Made by a program: the position numbers and the translations under genes
Source: a virus
Strand: one strand, 5' to 3'
IMG/VR virus record: IMGVR_UViG_3300035670_000060
Span: 49,654-113,653 of that record
DNA: 64,000 nucleotides
Notes under the pieces: generated by a model
Seen by the model: only the letters and a program-made list of their open reading frames with translations
Database searches by the model: none
What the model was told of the DNA's origin: nothing
Shown: positions 44,801 to 52,374 of the stretch, piece by piece
Layout of the letters: each line of letters begins with the position of its first letter
How positions within the stretch are numbered: position 1 is the first letter of the stretch

Positions 44801-45917
44801 TTTAGGTGGTGGCAGAGGTGGTGGTGGTGGATTCTTTGATAATATCATGAACATGTTTACAGGAGGAAACACCGGCAGTGGCGGTATCTTTGAAACTGTC
44901 GTTAATATGTTTCGTGGCAATAGCCCGGGTGCTGGTGGTAGTGTAGCTGGCAGTATACTAAGTACGGGTTTAAATGCTATAACTGGAGGTGGATTTGGTG
45001 CCCATGCGGGTGCTTTGGCTGGAGGTCTTGATTTTCCTGTACCTGGAATGGATATGGCAGGCGCACTGGCACCAGGTGGATTTGGTGGTGTCGTGTCAAG
45101 TTTAGGATCTTATTTAACATCAAGTGGTATGTCAACACTGGGCAGTCTAGCATCTAGTCTTGGTGGTGGCATAAGTGCAGTATCGGGTGCAATCAGTGGT
45201 GCTATGAGTGGTGTCGGTAGCGCACTTGCAAGTGCATTTCCTGGAATTGCAAGTGCAGTGGGTCCGCTAGCGGCTATACCTGGCATTGGTCCTATTCTTG
45301 CAATCGCAGCATCATTTGCTAAACCACATACTGTCGTAGGTAAAATTGTTGGCGGTATTGGTAAAGCTGTTAGTAAAGTTACTAGTGGTGTTAAAAAAGT
45401 ATTTAAAAAAATATTTTCCGACGAACGTCTAAAAAAGAATATAAAACCTATAGCTGAACTTCCTAATGGTCTTACACTTTATGAATACGAATGGAAAGAT
45501 AGTATACAATCCGTATTGGGTGATGCAAAACAAACAGGATTTATAGCGCAAGAGGTTCAAAAAGTTTTTCCTGATGTGGTTTCGCAATCGAAAAGCGGAT
45601 TTAAGATGATTGATATTGAGAAGTTGCATAACAATATGGTTTCAACTACACCGACATTAGATATAACACCTAATGCGTCTTCAACTTCATCTGTATATGG
45701 TCAAGTTCAAAGTCAGGCAAATGCACTGCGAGGCACAACAGTTAGCAGTAGCATGATGAGTTCGCAATCTGGTGCACAACCAAATGCTACAGTAGTTACA
45801 AATAGTGGAAATGATAACAGTTCACAAACAACAGTTGTAAATCAAGTTGTTGATAACGACTTTGTTCGATATGGCGCATTTAGAACTTCAGAAATGGGTA
45901 GACTTTCTTTTGGATAA
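41850..45917 (+). CDS. Large tail protein with M23 endopeptidase and S74 domains (tape measure-like)
   Basis: A 1355-residue protein in the T4 gene 29 neighbourhood. Order of parts: a helical N-terminus with a likely coiled coil (about 85-145), Pro/Gly-rich linkers, a peptidase M23 (LytM) domain at about 345-475 with THKGVD (zinc His/Asp near 370-374) and HLHFE (near 453), a long helical/glycine-rich part with hydrophobic stretches (SAVSGAISGAMSGVGSAL, PLAAIPGIGPILAIAASF), and an S74-type domain starting SDERLKKNIKPI near 1190 with GFIAQEVQKVFPDVV. It could be tape measure plus virion lysin, or a trimeric penetration device. Confidence 0.8.
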   Translation: MANYAAALGKMAAEKSVETVKGFVRGVKGAAMAEMPAFAAASGFASSIRKYANQKESQTQNQSEVVKEQRANNVISLEMVRQLRSMNAAITVQTRLAANADKRATAAAQFAEEVEREKALRDKELVDAIKKINAGNGIVEKGERGSGFSFDGLKDILKDAFKKFLYGYMGKQVLDKIPLPGSMGGSGGGRQPPPAGGGQQPPRTPPGGGPLPESTGGSGGGRQPPRTPPGGGVAGAFANIGRYVLQALRAVMAAITSPAGLAIIAGSAIAYGIAKILGKLGGGGPETGPEKGGPYDYGSEGNDPNQPTRPAPNAAGGAGSGSNSTGQSSSSQGGTPGTRATSSELKWTVPITGKFVVTSPFGVQRNTGTHKGVDLAPAVKGTASMALAAANGTITEVRSSGSYGNYVQISHGDGVTSVYAHLNDFTRGVYKGRRVTAGFPLGRVGNTGRSRGIHLHFEIAVKGNQQDPANYIPSLRAGKENEPAITGASGDVPAPGAKAGGGGPSVGVAPNTAGGTTPAVITPSVSAAAQAAQGDPNLERKQDQLLKDRDLIRAAENKMSYGTEIKAKESTVPKDIEGIRKNTGTTNTVLNQIKKDQKFSALKLDGIDKNLKPIPGSGMGTGMGSQARGQIDPVQRYYEDKMRSLSQQFEQTTNRLINTTLTKALFPDGKITGVSREQASRPGYIGDMVLSNVNLQKKLTPAMNRVFGKQFGGQYASMLSQAGGLLADKAINALGSSLPFQNDAFSYQQIAGNLLTKGKEGKAARKTGREQLIYAMTGIPTGAQSGLAAMQSFFSQAFFGGQTGPMTPQKQIGSITDTIMGKFGLKAGSNMMSSNSLLGGMMNMIPGRKVPQSRDGSIPVKVTNLTGSGSWSEKLDETLGDGFGDFSKKAEETVGGFSGIAKTGLEGMFNGIKTFGSAVGSTMQNLFGGVGKTMSGLFDGMETKNDGFIGSLVKSTGNFMSGLGSLFSTGLSALLKGLISILSGLGGGRGGGGGFFDNIMNMFTGGNTGSGGIFETVVNMFRGNSPGAGGSVAGSILSTGLNAITGGGFGAHAGALAGGLDFPVPGMDMAGALAPGGFGGVVSSLGSYLTSSGMSTLGSLASSLGGGISAVSGAISGAMSGVGSALASAFPGIASAVGPLAAIPGIGPILAIAASFAKPHTVVGKIVGGIGKAVSKVTSGVKKVFKKIFSDERLKKNIKPIAELPNGLTLYEYEWKDSIQSVLGDAKQTGFIAQEVQKVFPDVVSQSKSGFKMIDIEKLHNNMVSTTPTLDITPNASSTSSVYGQVQSQANALRGTTVSSSMMSSQSGAQPNATVVTNSGNDNSSQTTVVNQVVDNDFVRYGAFRTSEMGRLSFG

Positions 45918-45941
45918 AAAAAGGTGGCATTTCTGCCACCT
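45915..45941 (-). terminator. Rho-independent terminator after gp32
   Basis: A perfect 8-bp stem (AGGTGGCA 45922-45929 with TGCCACCT 45934-45941) and 4-base loop. Read on the minus strand it is followed by seven Ts, ending the gp32 transcript. It overlaps the stop codon of the convergent 1355-residue gene. Confidence 0.85.
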
Positions 45942-45982
45942 AAAAATCAACCAAGGAGAAACTAAATCAAATCAACCATCAA

Positions 45983-46879
45983 TCAATCCTCTTCTGCTAA
46001 CTTTTCAAAATAACTCAAGTCTTCATCATCACCATCGTCAGCAGCAGTCTTTGTAACAGGTGCAACCTTTTGTTGTGCAACTCTTTCAACAGCTGGAGAT
46101 CCACCAGTAATTGCACCAACAGCACTAGCAATTCCTAGAACAACATTCAAACGCTCTTTAATTTGGTCATAAGACTTAAAGTTAGTCTTATCCAAGAATT
46201 CTGCAAGTTTATATTCAGACTTCCAAATACGTTCTAAATCATCGTCATCTTTAGACAATGGGCTTGGCTTATCAAATTCTGATTTGTCATAGTTTTGATA
46301 ACCTTCAACTTTGCGAATCTTCAGTTTGAAGTTAGCACCTTCCCACAAATCAAATGGATTGACAGGTGACTCATCTTCAAATTCAGGATTCATCAAATCA
46401 TTTAGTTTGTCAAAGATTTTCTTACCAAACTTGAATAGACGGACTGTACCATCATTCTCAGGATTAGCAGGATCTTTAACGATATAAATGTTTGCGATGT
46501 ACTGAAGTTTACGCTTTTGTTTACGTACTACTTCTTTGTTTGCTTCAATGCCAGAGTTCCATAGAACAGTGTTATGTTCACACACTGGGCACTTTTGATT
46601 GATGGTTGTCAAACAATTATCAATCAACCATTGACCAGTAGGACCTTGGATTGAATGTGAAAAGATTTGAACCCAGGGCATGTCTTCACCTTCGGGTGAA
46701 GGTAGAAAGCGAATTGTTGCCATACCGTTGCCTGCTTTGTCAACCGTAGGTTTCCAGAAGCGGTCATCTTCGTATGACTTTTTGCCTTCTTCTTTATTGC
46801 TGAGTTTTGAGAGTTCGCCCGTTAGTTTTTCTAGGGCTTGGGAACGTGACTTCTTTAGATCGGCGAATGAATTTGCCAT
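45983..46879 (-). CDS. 32: Single-stranded DNA-binding protein gp32
   Basis: Cooperative ssDNA-binding protein that organises replication, recombination and repair. The 298 residues show a basic N-terminal cooperativity region (LKKSRSQALEKL), the zinc-binding set H75, C89, C97 and C100 (NCLTTINQKCPVC), OB-fold core segments (RLFKFGKKIFDKLN, FDLWEGANFKLKIRK), and an acidic tail (DDGDDEDLSYFEKLAEED) used for protein contacts. GAGG lies 8 bases before the ATG. It is followed by a strong terminator and preceded by gp59, as in T4-like phages. Confidence 0.96.
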   Translation of the reverse strand: MANSFADLKKSRSQALEKLTGELSKLSNKEEGKKSYEDDRFWKPTVDKAGNGMATIRFLPSPEGEDMPWVQIFSHSIQGPTGQWLIDNCLTTINQKCPVCEHNTVLWNSGIEANKEVVRKQKRKLQYIANIYIVKDPANPENDGTVRLFKFGKKIFDKLNDLMNPEFEDESPVNPFDLWEGANFKLKIRKVEGYQNYDKSEFDKPSPLSKDDDDLERIWKSEYKLAEFLDKTNFKSYDQIKERLNVVLGIASAVGAITGGSPAVERVAQQKVAPVTKTAADDGDDEDLSYFEKLAEED

Positions 46880-47018
46880 ATGTATTACCTCGTATTAAAA
46901 ATTGTATTAGTCGTATAAAACTCTTGTCCACATATATCATTATCACCTACATGAGTATATATGCGTTTTTGTTCTTTAGGAATCAATAAAGCACAAATTT
47001 TTCTTTTAACCTCCTTTC
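46880..47018 (-). other. gp59-gp32 intergenic leader
   Basis: 139 bases between gp59 and gp32. On the minus strand an AGGAGG site follows the gp59 stop by 5 bases, but no ATG, GTG or TTG opens a sizeable frame behind it. An AT-rich stretch (TATACGACTAATACAAT) lies nearer gp32. T4 gp32 represses its own translation by binding an upstream leader, and this space could hold such an operator. No clear pseudoknot could be assigned by eye. Confidence 0.4.
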
Positions 47019-47615
47019 TTATTTCAACACCAATCGCTTTAGGGCTGACTTCATTTTCATTTCGTCGAACCTTAAGAATGGCCGGTATTTCTTGCATAAC
47101 TTACTCACCTCACGGTATATTGGATCATTGATTGATTTGTCTGATTTTAGCATAAACTTTAGTATGGTGTCAAGTATCACTAAAGTTTCAAGACTAATTT
47201 CTTTTCTGAAGTACATTCGAATAATCTTAGGGTGATTGCCATGTACTGAGTAAAATAACTCATTGAACTCATTTACTGACAATTCACTTACAAAATTTAC
47301 ATCGTTTGTAAAATGATACGTTAAAGATTCTTGTCTTCGTTTCCAGTCTCTATATCTTTCTTCGCATTCGTCAGATAATAATTCACCAATCCATGTGTTC
47401 GTTTGGTGAATGAAATTAGCGACAAGAAAATCTTCAAGGTAATCTTTTTTTCGATTACCAAGTTTAGCAAAAAATATTTTATCTTTTCGTTTCAAAAAAC
47501 TGTCATAAGATATGTTAGTTTTTTTATTGTACTTGAAATAATCGTATGTGTCAAGTGTGAAATGATTTTTTAATGCAACATAAATTTTATATGCATCAAT
47601 CGCTTCCATTTTCAA
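47019..47615 (-). CDS. 59: Replicative helicase loader gp59
   Basis: Loads the gp41-type helicase on gp32-coated forks. The 198 residues fit T4 gp59 (217): IDAYKIYVALKNHFTLDTYDYFKYN, SFLKRKDKIFFAKLGNRKK, the Y/FLVANF....TWIGEL segment (T4 FISNLVANQDAWIGDI), and the helical C-terminus with SLETLVILDTILKFM (T4 SFETFILLDSFLNII). It directly precedes gp32, and its start overlaps the upstream gene by 20 bases. Confidence 0.92.
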   Translation of the reverse strand: MKMEAIDAYKIYVALKNHFTLDTYDYFKYNKKTNISYDSFLKRKDKIFFAKLGNRKKDYLEDFLVANFIHQTNTWIGELLSDECEERYRDWKRRQESLTYHFTNDVNFVSELSVNEFNELFYSVHGNHPKIIRMYFRKEISLETLVILDTILKFMLKSDKSINDPIYREVSKLCKKYRPFLRFDEMKMKSALKRLVLK

Positions 47616-48009
47616 TTTCTTCTATGATTAATGGACCAGTAAGAATTGTATCTGAGTACGTACAAACCCAACCATTACCTTCTAAATCATACATACTGCT
47701 ACCTTCCAGAAATTCAAGCATCGCTTTGATTTCATTCTCATCCATACCATAAAATTCATAATCATTATACCAACCATCCCATTCACTAAAGTCATGGACT
47801 TCAAATTCACTATGAACATCCAGACCCTCATCTTCGTCATAACTTTCTAACCATTCTTCAATGGTAGTATTTTCTGGTGCTTCAACGAAATACTCACCCC
47901 ATCGCCAACATAATGTATGAGTTACCTTTTGACCAGTCTCCAAATTTTTCCAATATTCTGTTTGTTCAACTGATTTTTTATGTTCAGTTGTAATTTTCCA
48001 TGTAGTCAT
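47596..48009 (-). CDS. Acidic hypothetical protein between gp33 and gp59
   Basis: A 137-residue very acidic protein (WKITTEHKKSVEQTEYWKNL...DEDEGLDVHSEFEVHDFSEWDGWYNDYEFYGMDENEIK) rich in Trp, Tyr, Glu and Asp. The composition suggests a DNA-mimic-like or protein-binding surface, but no family is recognised. ATGA overlap with gp33 upstream and overlap with gp59 downstream place it in the regulation/replication operon. Confidence 0.7.
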   Translation of the reverse strand: MTTWKITTEHKKSVEQTEYWKNLETGQKVTHTLCWRWGEYFVEAPENTTIEEWLESYDEDEGLDVHSEFEVHDFSEWDGWYNDYEFYGMDENEIKAMLEFLEGSSMYDLEGNGWVCTYSDTILTGPLIIEEIENGSD

Positions 48010-48281
48010 AGTTCATCATCCTCTAATGGCAGTCTCGCTTTTTTGGTAATCATGTTTGAGTCCATTGCTTCAGTTTCAATTCGACTTTTCATTCGTGGTG
48101 AAACTAATGCAGCAGCAGTTTCAATTTCTATATTCTTTTCTTCACAATATAGAACAATTGCATCTATCATCGTGATTGGTTGCTTCTCACGCATAATGCT
48201 AGTTATGTGACGCTCAAATTCTTTACTTGTTAATATATTCAAATTCATATCTTTAGATTCGCATTTTTGTTTTTTGGACAT
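48006..48281 (-). CDS. 33: Late promoter co-activator gp33-like
   Basis: Small protein that in T4 bridges RNA polymerase and the sliding clamp for late transcription. The 91 residues have the pattern seen in T4-like cyanophage gp33: ILTSKEFERHITSIMREKQPITMIDAIVLYCEEKNIEIETAAALVSPRMKSRIETEAM..N.I.K...LPLEDDEL, with a hydrophobic/acidic C-terminus suited to clamp binding. It lies near gp59-gp32 as expected and fits the exact TATAAATA promoters in this window. Confidence 0.78.
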   Translation of the reverse strand: MSKKQKCESKDMNLNILTSKEFERHITSIMREKQPITMIDAIVLYCEEKNIEIETAAALVSPRMKSRIETEAMDSNMITKKARLPLEDDEL

Positions 48282-48777
48282 CCTTTCCCCAACGATAGAA
48301 AATGTGATCGCCGATTTGTACGACTTTCGTCGCAGTCTTTGCCCAAGATGGTTTCACGTAAGTTGCATGAAAGTGCGTAGCACCTTCTACAACATCTATC
48401 ATAATGCCTTTTTTGTATCCAGTCAAGAGAAATTCTGCAACTTTATAAGATTGTTTCCAGATGTTCATGTCTCTAGGTTTATGATCCTTTACGATACAAT
48501 ACCAAGAGAATTGGCAATCTTGTGTTACAATATCTTTAATTGTCTTAGGAAACCGATTCTGTTTATCGGCTAAACGATTGAGTACAACCATACCAACTGC
48601 TATCTTACCAATTGAAGGCTGATTGCCTGCTTCATGGTAGATGTTAAGTGCCATCCAGTACAAGTCAATTTTGCTTGTATCTTTGCTCTTCAGTAATGAT
48701 TGTGGATCTAATGAGTATGCTACAGATGCAAAAAGCAAAGAAAAGAGTAACACTACAACCTTTGAAAAGGTTTTCAT
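48253..48777 (-). CDS. SleB-type cell-wall hydrolase with signal peptide (endolysin)
   Basis: A 174-residue secreted wall hydrolase. Start at 48777 is chosen because AAGGAG lies 6 bases before it and it begins a signal sequence (MKTFSKVVVLLFSLLFASVAYS). Mature domain motifs: ALNIYHEAGNQPSIGKIAVGMVVLNRL with the predicted catalytic Glu at 49, DIVTQDCQFSWYC, and GATHFHATYVKPSWAKTATKVVQIGDHIFYRW, typical of Hydrolase_2/SleB lytic enzymes. The Sec signal suggests export without a pore-forming holin, or a signal-anchor-release mode. An exact late promoter lies upstream. Confidence 0.86.
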   Translation of the reverse strand: MKTFSKVVVLLFSLLFASVAYSLDPQSLLKSKDTSKIDLYWMALNIYHEAGNQPSIGKIAVGMVVLNRLADKQNRFPKTIKDIVTQDCQFSWYCIVKDHKPRDMNIWKQSYKVAEFLLTGYKKGIMIDVVEGATHFHATYVKPSWAKTATKVVQIGDHIFYRWGKDVQKTKMRI

Positions 48778-48814
48778 ATCTGCTCCTTGTGAAATGCGGA
48801 AACAATTCCCTATA

Positions 48815-48822
48815 TATTTATA
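48815..48822 (-). promoter_or_regulatory. T4-type late promoter for the lysin
   Basis: Exact TATAAATA on the minus strand overlapping the stop codon of the FkbM-like gene, 38 bases before the lysin ATG. It gives the lysis gene late timing and also supports the shorter start choice. Confidence 0.78.
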
Positions 48823-49495
48823 AAAGAAAAATTTCTTTTGGTACCTGTATGTTTCTTTCTTTAATGTCATTTGCGACATTTTGATCGACCAGATTCATAT
48901 CAACCCACCAATCTTCAAATGGTCCTTCACCACCTGGACCAGGAGAAATCACATCACCAACAATAAGTGTATATCCTAAATCATTAAGAATACTTCTACT
49001 TTCTTTTTGTGACGCTTGGTTGCCTAAGTATACATCTGTTTCATATGTTATGATACCAAATCTATATTTGTCCATTGGCAACCTTTTAAGTGCTTTTAGA
49101 GTTACTTCGCTTGGATCTATATCAAGCTGAAGATAGTCTATGATACGATTTTCACCATATCTTTCTTGCATGATTTTATCATAATCTACAGTCAAAGCAT
49201 TACAGCACAAAAAGTAATCATCAGGTCTAAGCGTAGACCATGCATATGCTAAATCTGGTAACATATCAATACTTAAACCGCTCCAATTATATTTTTGAGA
49301 TATTAGATATGTATTATTGGTATAATCAGGAACATTACAACCAATTTCGAGATATGTACCATTTCTTTTACCTTTCGTTAAAGATAAAATGAACAAGTCT
49401 TGCATTGCTTGAGAGTAGCTAAAGTGAATTTTTTCGCTACCATCAAATTCATATCTTAATTTTTTGTCGCTATTCCATTTAGTGTGATATCTCAT
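48818..49495 (-). CDS. FkbM-like SAM-dependent methyltransferase
   Basis: A 225-residue protein with FSYSQAMQDLFILSLTKGKRNGTYLEIGCN (about 26-54), the SAM-binding motif of FkbM family methyltransferases, NNTYLISQKYNWSGLSIDM and YLQLDIDPSEVTLKALKRL. These enzymes often O-methylate sugars in surface glycans. It overlaps the upstream glycosyltransferase by 17 bases and ends the 48.8-53.4 kb glycan operon. Confidence 0.84.
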   Translation of the reverse strand: MRYHTKWNSDKKLRYEFDGSEKIHFSYSQAMQDLFILSLTKGKRNGTYLEIGCNVPDYTNNTYLISQKYNWSGLSIDMLPDLAYAWSTLRPDDYFLCCNALTVDYDKIMQERYGENRIIDYLQLDIDPSEVTLKALKRLPMDKYRFGIITYETDVYLGNQASQKESRSILNDLGYTLIVGDVISPGPGGEGPFEDWWVDMNLVDQNVANDIKERNIQVPKEIFLL

Positions 49496-50426
49496 TTCCG
49501 TTTACCAATCCGTCGTATTGTTTTAAAAGTGTGTTTATATTCCACATTGTATAATATTTTTCAATAGGTGTCAAGCCTTTTGCTACGATTTCTTTTATTG
49601 GTGTTTTTTCAATATTAATGTCATCACTAATAATATGCCTAAAAAAATTTGATGTGTTTACACCGATAGGTTTTCTTGCTGACAAGGCTCTATCTGTTGA
49701 TCCACTGACACCAACGGCGTCAAAATGCTCATAAAAGTAAATGTTTATATCGTTACCATTTAACCACTTGATTAAATCATACTCAGAAAATTTTTCAATT
49801 GTGTATATAATTTCGACGTTTTTTTTCGCTAACTTTTTACACTGTTCTATAAGATTGATGATACCTTGATCCTTAAGAGGAGTATAAAATCCTGGAGAAA
49901 AATGGACATTTAATTTCACATATTCGTCAAATTGTTGGTTTATAATTTTTATAATTGTTGGTAAATTTTTATTATGTTGTCCGATACCGCTTGTTCCTAT
50001 CGTCAATATATCACTCGGAGGAAAATATTGAATGTCGTCATATATAACAACTGGTCTAACTCCTGGATGAACTTTTTCGGTGTCTGGTGCAGTCACATCA
50101 ATCGTTATATAATGTTCTAGATTATAAAAATGTCGAGTTTCAAATCTACCTTCGTGTCCAATAATCATAAACTGTCTAATCGAAGTGTTATCAATTGTTG
50201 ATTGAGTTAACCATCGCATAGTTGATGGATGCCAATTGTAAATGACTAAATCAAGATTGTATTCTTGAATCAGTTTTTTCATTTCGATTTCGCTATCACA
50301 TGTAAGTAATATGTATCGATTTTGGTTCGACTGTTTCAACATATTATGCAAATTTCTTGCATAATAATATATGCCACAATCTTGCTTTGATCCTGTAAGT
50401 ATGCCAACAATTTTCATTTTTTCCAT
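49479..50426 (-). CDS. GT-B glycosyltransferase (GT4-like)
   Basis: A 315-residue protein. N-terminal Rossmann-like KMKIVGILTGSKQDCGIYYYARNLHNML is the acceptor domain opening of GT4 enzymes. DILTIGTSGIGQHNKNLPTIIKII starts the donor domain. A late DINIYFYEHFDAVGVSGSTDRALSARKPIGV matches the EX7E region with one acidic residue kept. Overlap with the GT-A gene upstream by 13 bases indicates coupling. The donor sugar is unknown but may come from the GDP-mannose pathway encoded upstream. Confidence 0.78.
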   Translation of the reverse strand: MEKMKIVGILTGSKQDCGIYYYARNLHNMLKQSNQNRYILLTCDSEIEMKKLIQEYNLDLVIYNWHPSTMRWLTQSTIDNTSIRQFMIIGHEGRFETRHFYNLEHYITIDVTAPDTEKVHPGVRPVVIYDDIQYFPPSDILTIGTSGIGQHNKNLPTIIKIINQQFDEYVKLNVHFSPGFYTPLKDQGIINLIEQCKKLAKKNVEIIYTIEKFSEYDLIKWLNGNDINIYFYEHFDAVGVSGSTDRALSARKPIGVNTSNFFRHIISDDINIEKTPIKEIVAKGLTPIEKYYTMWNINTLLKQYDGLVNGNEISH

Positions 50427-51049
50427 CTACCTGGTTCTAAGTAATTAAACAATACAAATAATTGTGGTACGTAAGTTGTAGGATATCTATTCACGATATC
50501 AGATATCATCATACCATCACCATAGATATGAATGGGCAGTCTATTTTCAGATAAAACTTTACCAGAAATAAAAATCTGTTCAACGCCAACACCACCAACA
50601 TGCATTGATCTCGGATGTGCAATTAATGTATACGTAGGATGTCTTCTCTCTGGAGTTAAACCATCTGGTATGGCATGACCTCTTTCCATAGAGCATATAA
50701 TAACTTCAGATGGTTGATCGGTTCTTTTACACTCTTCAACAACATAGTACATTCTTTTAAAGAACTGAGGATAATATCCATCATCATCGTTCATAAAACA
50801 GTACATATCGTCAGGAATAATCTCAGTGTTTTCTATGAACCAATTTATAGAATAGTTACATCTTTTCCAGAATTCCATTCCACTATTAGGACAAACATGA
50901 TGCATTATCCATGGATGAGTCGGAGTAAAAGTTTCTTTTGAATCATCGTCAGTAATTACATGCCATACAACATTTTGATTCTCTAACATCGATATGATAT
51001 CTGGTACATTACCATATCTTGCTAAAGGTGTAATCACATGAAATTTCAT
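50414..51049 (-). CDS. GT-A glycosyltransferase (GT2-like)
   Basis: A 211-residue protein beginning KFHVITPLARYGNVPDIISML with a metal-binding-like MYCFMNDDDGYYPQFFKRM (about 82-100) and a late IHIYGDGMMISDIV. Such small GT2-like proteins are common in phage glycan modules. It overlaps the methyltransferase gene by 4 bases (ATGA). Acceptor and sugar cannot be inferred. Confidence 0.75.
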   Translation of the reverse strand: MKFHVITPLARYGNVPDIISMLENQNVVWHVITDDDSKETFTPTHPWIMHHVCPNSGMEFWKRCNYSINWFIENTEIIPDDMYCFMNDDDGYYPQFFKRMYYVVEECKRTDQPSEVIICSMERGHAIPDGLTPERRHPTYTLIAHPRSMHVGGVGVEQIFISGKVLSENRLPIHIYGDGMMISDIVNRYPTTYVPQLFVLFNYLEPGRWKK

Positions 51050-52374
51050 GCTGAATAAATTTTCACATTAGGGCAAGGCACAATCATTTTACCACCAGCT
51101 TTCAGATAGTCTCGCTCACGCAACAAAAACTCATCAATAAAATGCCAAGGTAAAATAAGAAGATAGTCAGGCTTTGCTGCTCGCATTTCTTCCTCACTTA
51201 CAATAGGAATATGTGTACCGATTGTCTGTAAACCAAACTTGTATGGACTTCGTTCAGCAATTGCGGTAATATGACTTGCATTCAAACCAAAATATTGTAA
51301 CAATGTATTACCCTTTGTACTTGCACCATAACCATAGATTGTTTTGCCCTCTGCTTTCACACTATGAATAATATCTAATAAATCTTTCTTCATTTTTTTC
51401 AGCCGAAGTTCAAAATTATCCCATGTGCTAAACTTTCGAATGTTGACAACGTTCTGTTCGTATGCAAGAATGCTTGCAACTCTAACTTCGCATACATCAC
51501 GAAGAGGTGCTGATCCAAACTTTGCAGGATTTGCATCACGCTTTCTGAAATAGATTCTAAAACTACCGCCATTGGTATCATTCAAAGAACAGTCTACGCA
51601 ATTAAATCCAATGCGAGAAAAGAGTCCTATTAATGATGTTAAATCATAATAATAAACATGCTCGTGGCAAATATTATCAAATGCCATTTGTTTAATCATG
51701 AGTGGTGTATAACTCATTTGAAGAACAACAACACCGTCATCATCAAGAATATCATACATGCTCTGTACAAATGGCCGTGGATCATCTAAATCATAGAACA
51801 TTGCAATACATGTAATGACTTTTACTTTTTTGTTGGCTACGGTTGTTTTGTTCCATGCATCTTTAGAGAAATAATCTTGAATGATTTCACCGTGCTTGGA
51901 TGATTCTGCTAAGTAAGTGTTATCGCAAGGATCAATACCAACACGATGCATATAAGGCGGCACATAACTCAATAATGTTCCATCATTACATGCAATATCT
52001 AACCAGATATCGTCTTTTTCTGGTTGAACTCTTGGTAAAATTTCACCAACAATTCTATTCAACTCAGCCCTCATGCTTGTATTAATACCACTTCGATACC
52101 AATACTGACCCCACATCGTATCGGATGGCGCTAGACCATGAAGTCTTGCAGCACCCAATTCATCATCTGACCATACATCTAAACTATACTTTTTACGATT
52201 CAATGTTTCATGTTCACCCTTTACAAAATCACTTACATAGTGATCACCTAAACTCACAAGTTTCATGTTGCTTCTCCGCTCGTTAATTTGAATTCTTTTC
52301 GTTTCACCAAAATTTCTCTTGTATACAGTTTTACCGCCATCTGGAGATTCGAAAATATATGTCATGGTACTCAT
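51046..52374 (-). CDS. Sugar C-methyltransferase-like SAM enzyme
   Basis: A 442-residue protein with the domain order of NDP-hexose C-methyltransferases: YWYRSGINTSMRAELNRIV, SAM motif IWLDIACNDGTLLSYVPP (about 142-159), GIDPCDN, FDNICHEHVYYYDL, and the C-terminal GYGASTKGNTLLQYFGL plus LILPWHFIDEFLLRE. The usual cysteine-rich N-terminal zinc site is missing. Instead there is an FESPDGGKTVYKRN segment. It may methylate a sugar nucleotide or carry another carbon-transfer step in the glycan made by the neighbouring genes. Confidence 0.82.
   Translation of the reverse strand: MSTMTYIFESPDGGKTVYKRNFGETKRIQINERRSNMKLVSLGDHYVSDFVKGEHETLNRKKYSLDVWSDDELGAARLHGLAPSDTMWGQYWYRSGINTSMRAELNRIVGEILPRVQPEKDDIWLDIACNDGTLLSYVPPYMHRVGIDPCDNTYLAESSKHGEIIQDYFSKDAWNKTTVANKKVKVITCIAMFYDLDDPRPFVQSMYDILDDDGVVVLQMSYTPLMIKQMAFDNICHEHVYYYDLTSLIGLFSRIGFNCVDCSLNDTNGGSFRIYFRKRDANPAKFGSAPLRDVCEVRVASILAYEQNVVNIRKFSTWDNFELRLKKMKKDLLDIIHSVKAEGKTIYGYGASTKGNTLLQYFGLNASHITAIAERSPYKFGLQTIGTHIPIVSEEEMRAAKPDYLLILPWHFIDEFLLRERDYLKAGGKMIVPCPNVKIYSA

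Noticed and set aside
44252-44920. 222-codon minus-strand frame, proline-rich
   Set aside because: Antisense of the Gly-rich part of the M23/S74 protein; low complexity and no ribosome site.
45953-45958. AAGGAG on the plus strand after the 1355-residue gene
   Set aside because: No start codon follows within range; the region is the convergent end of gp32.
46885-47097. 70-codon frame overlapping the end of gp59
   Set aside because: It begins inside gp59 with no ribosome site, and the overlapped part is constrained by gp59. Kept only as a remark on the leader.
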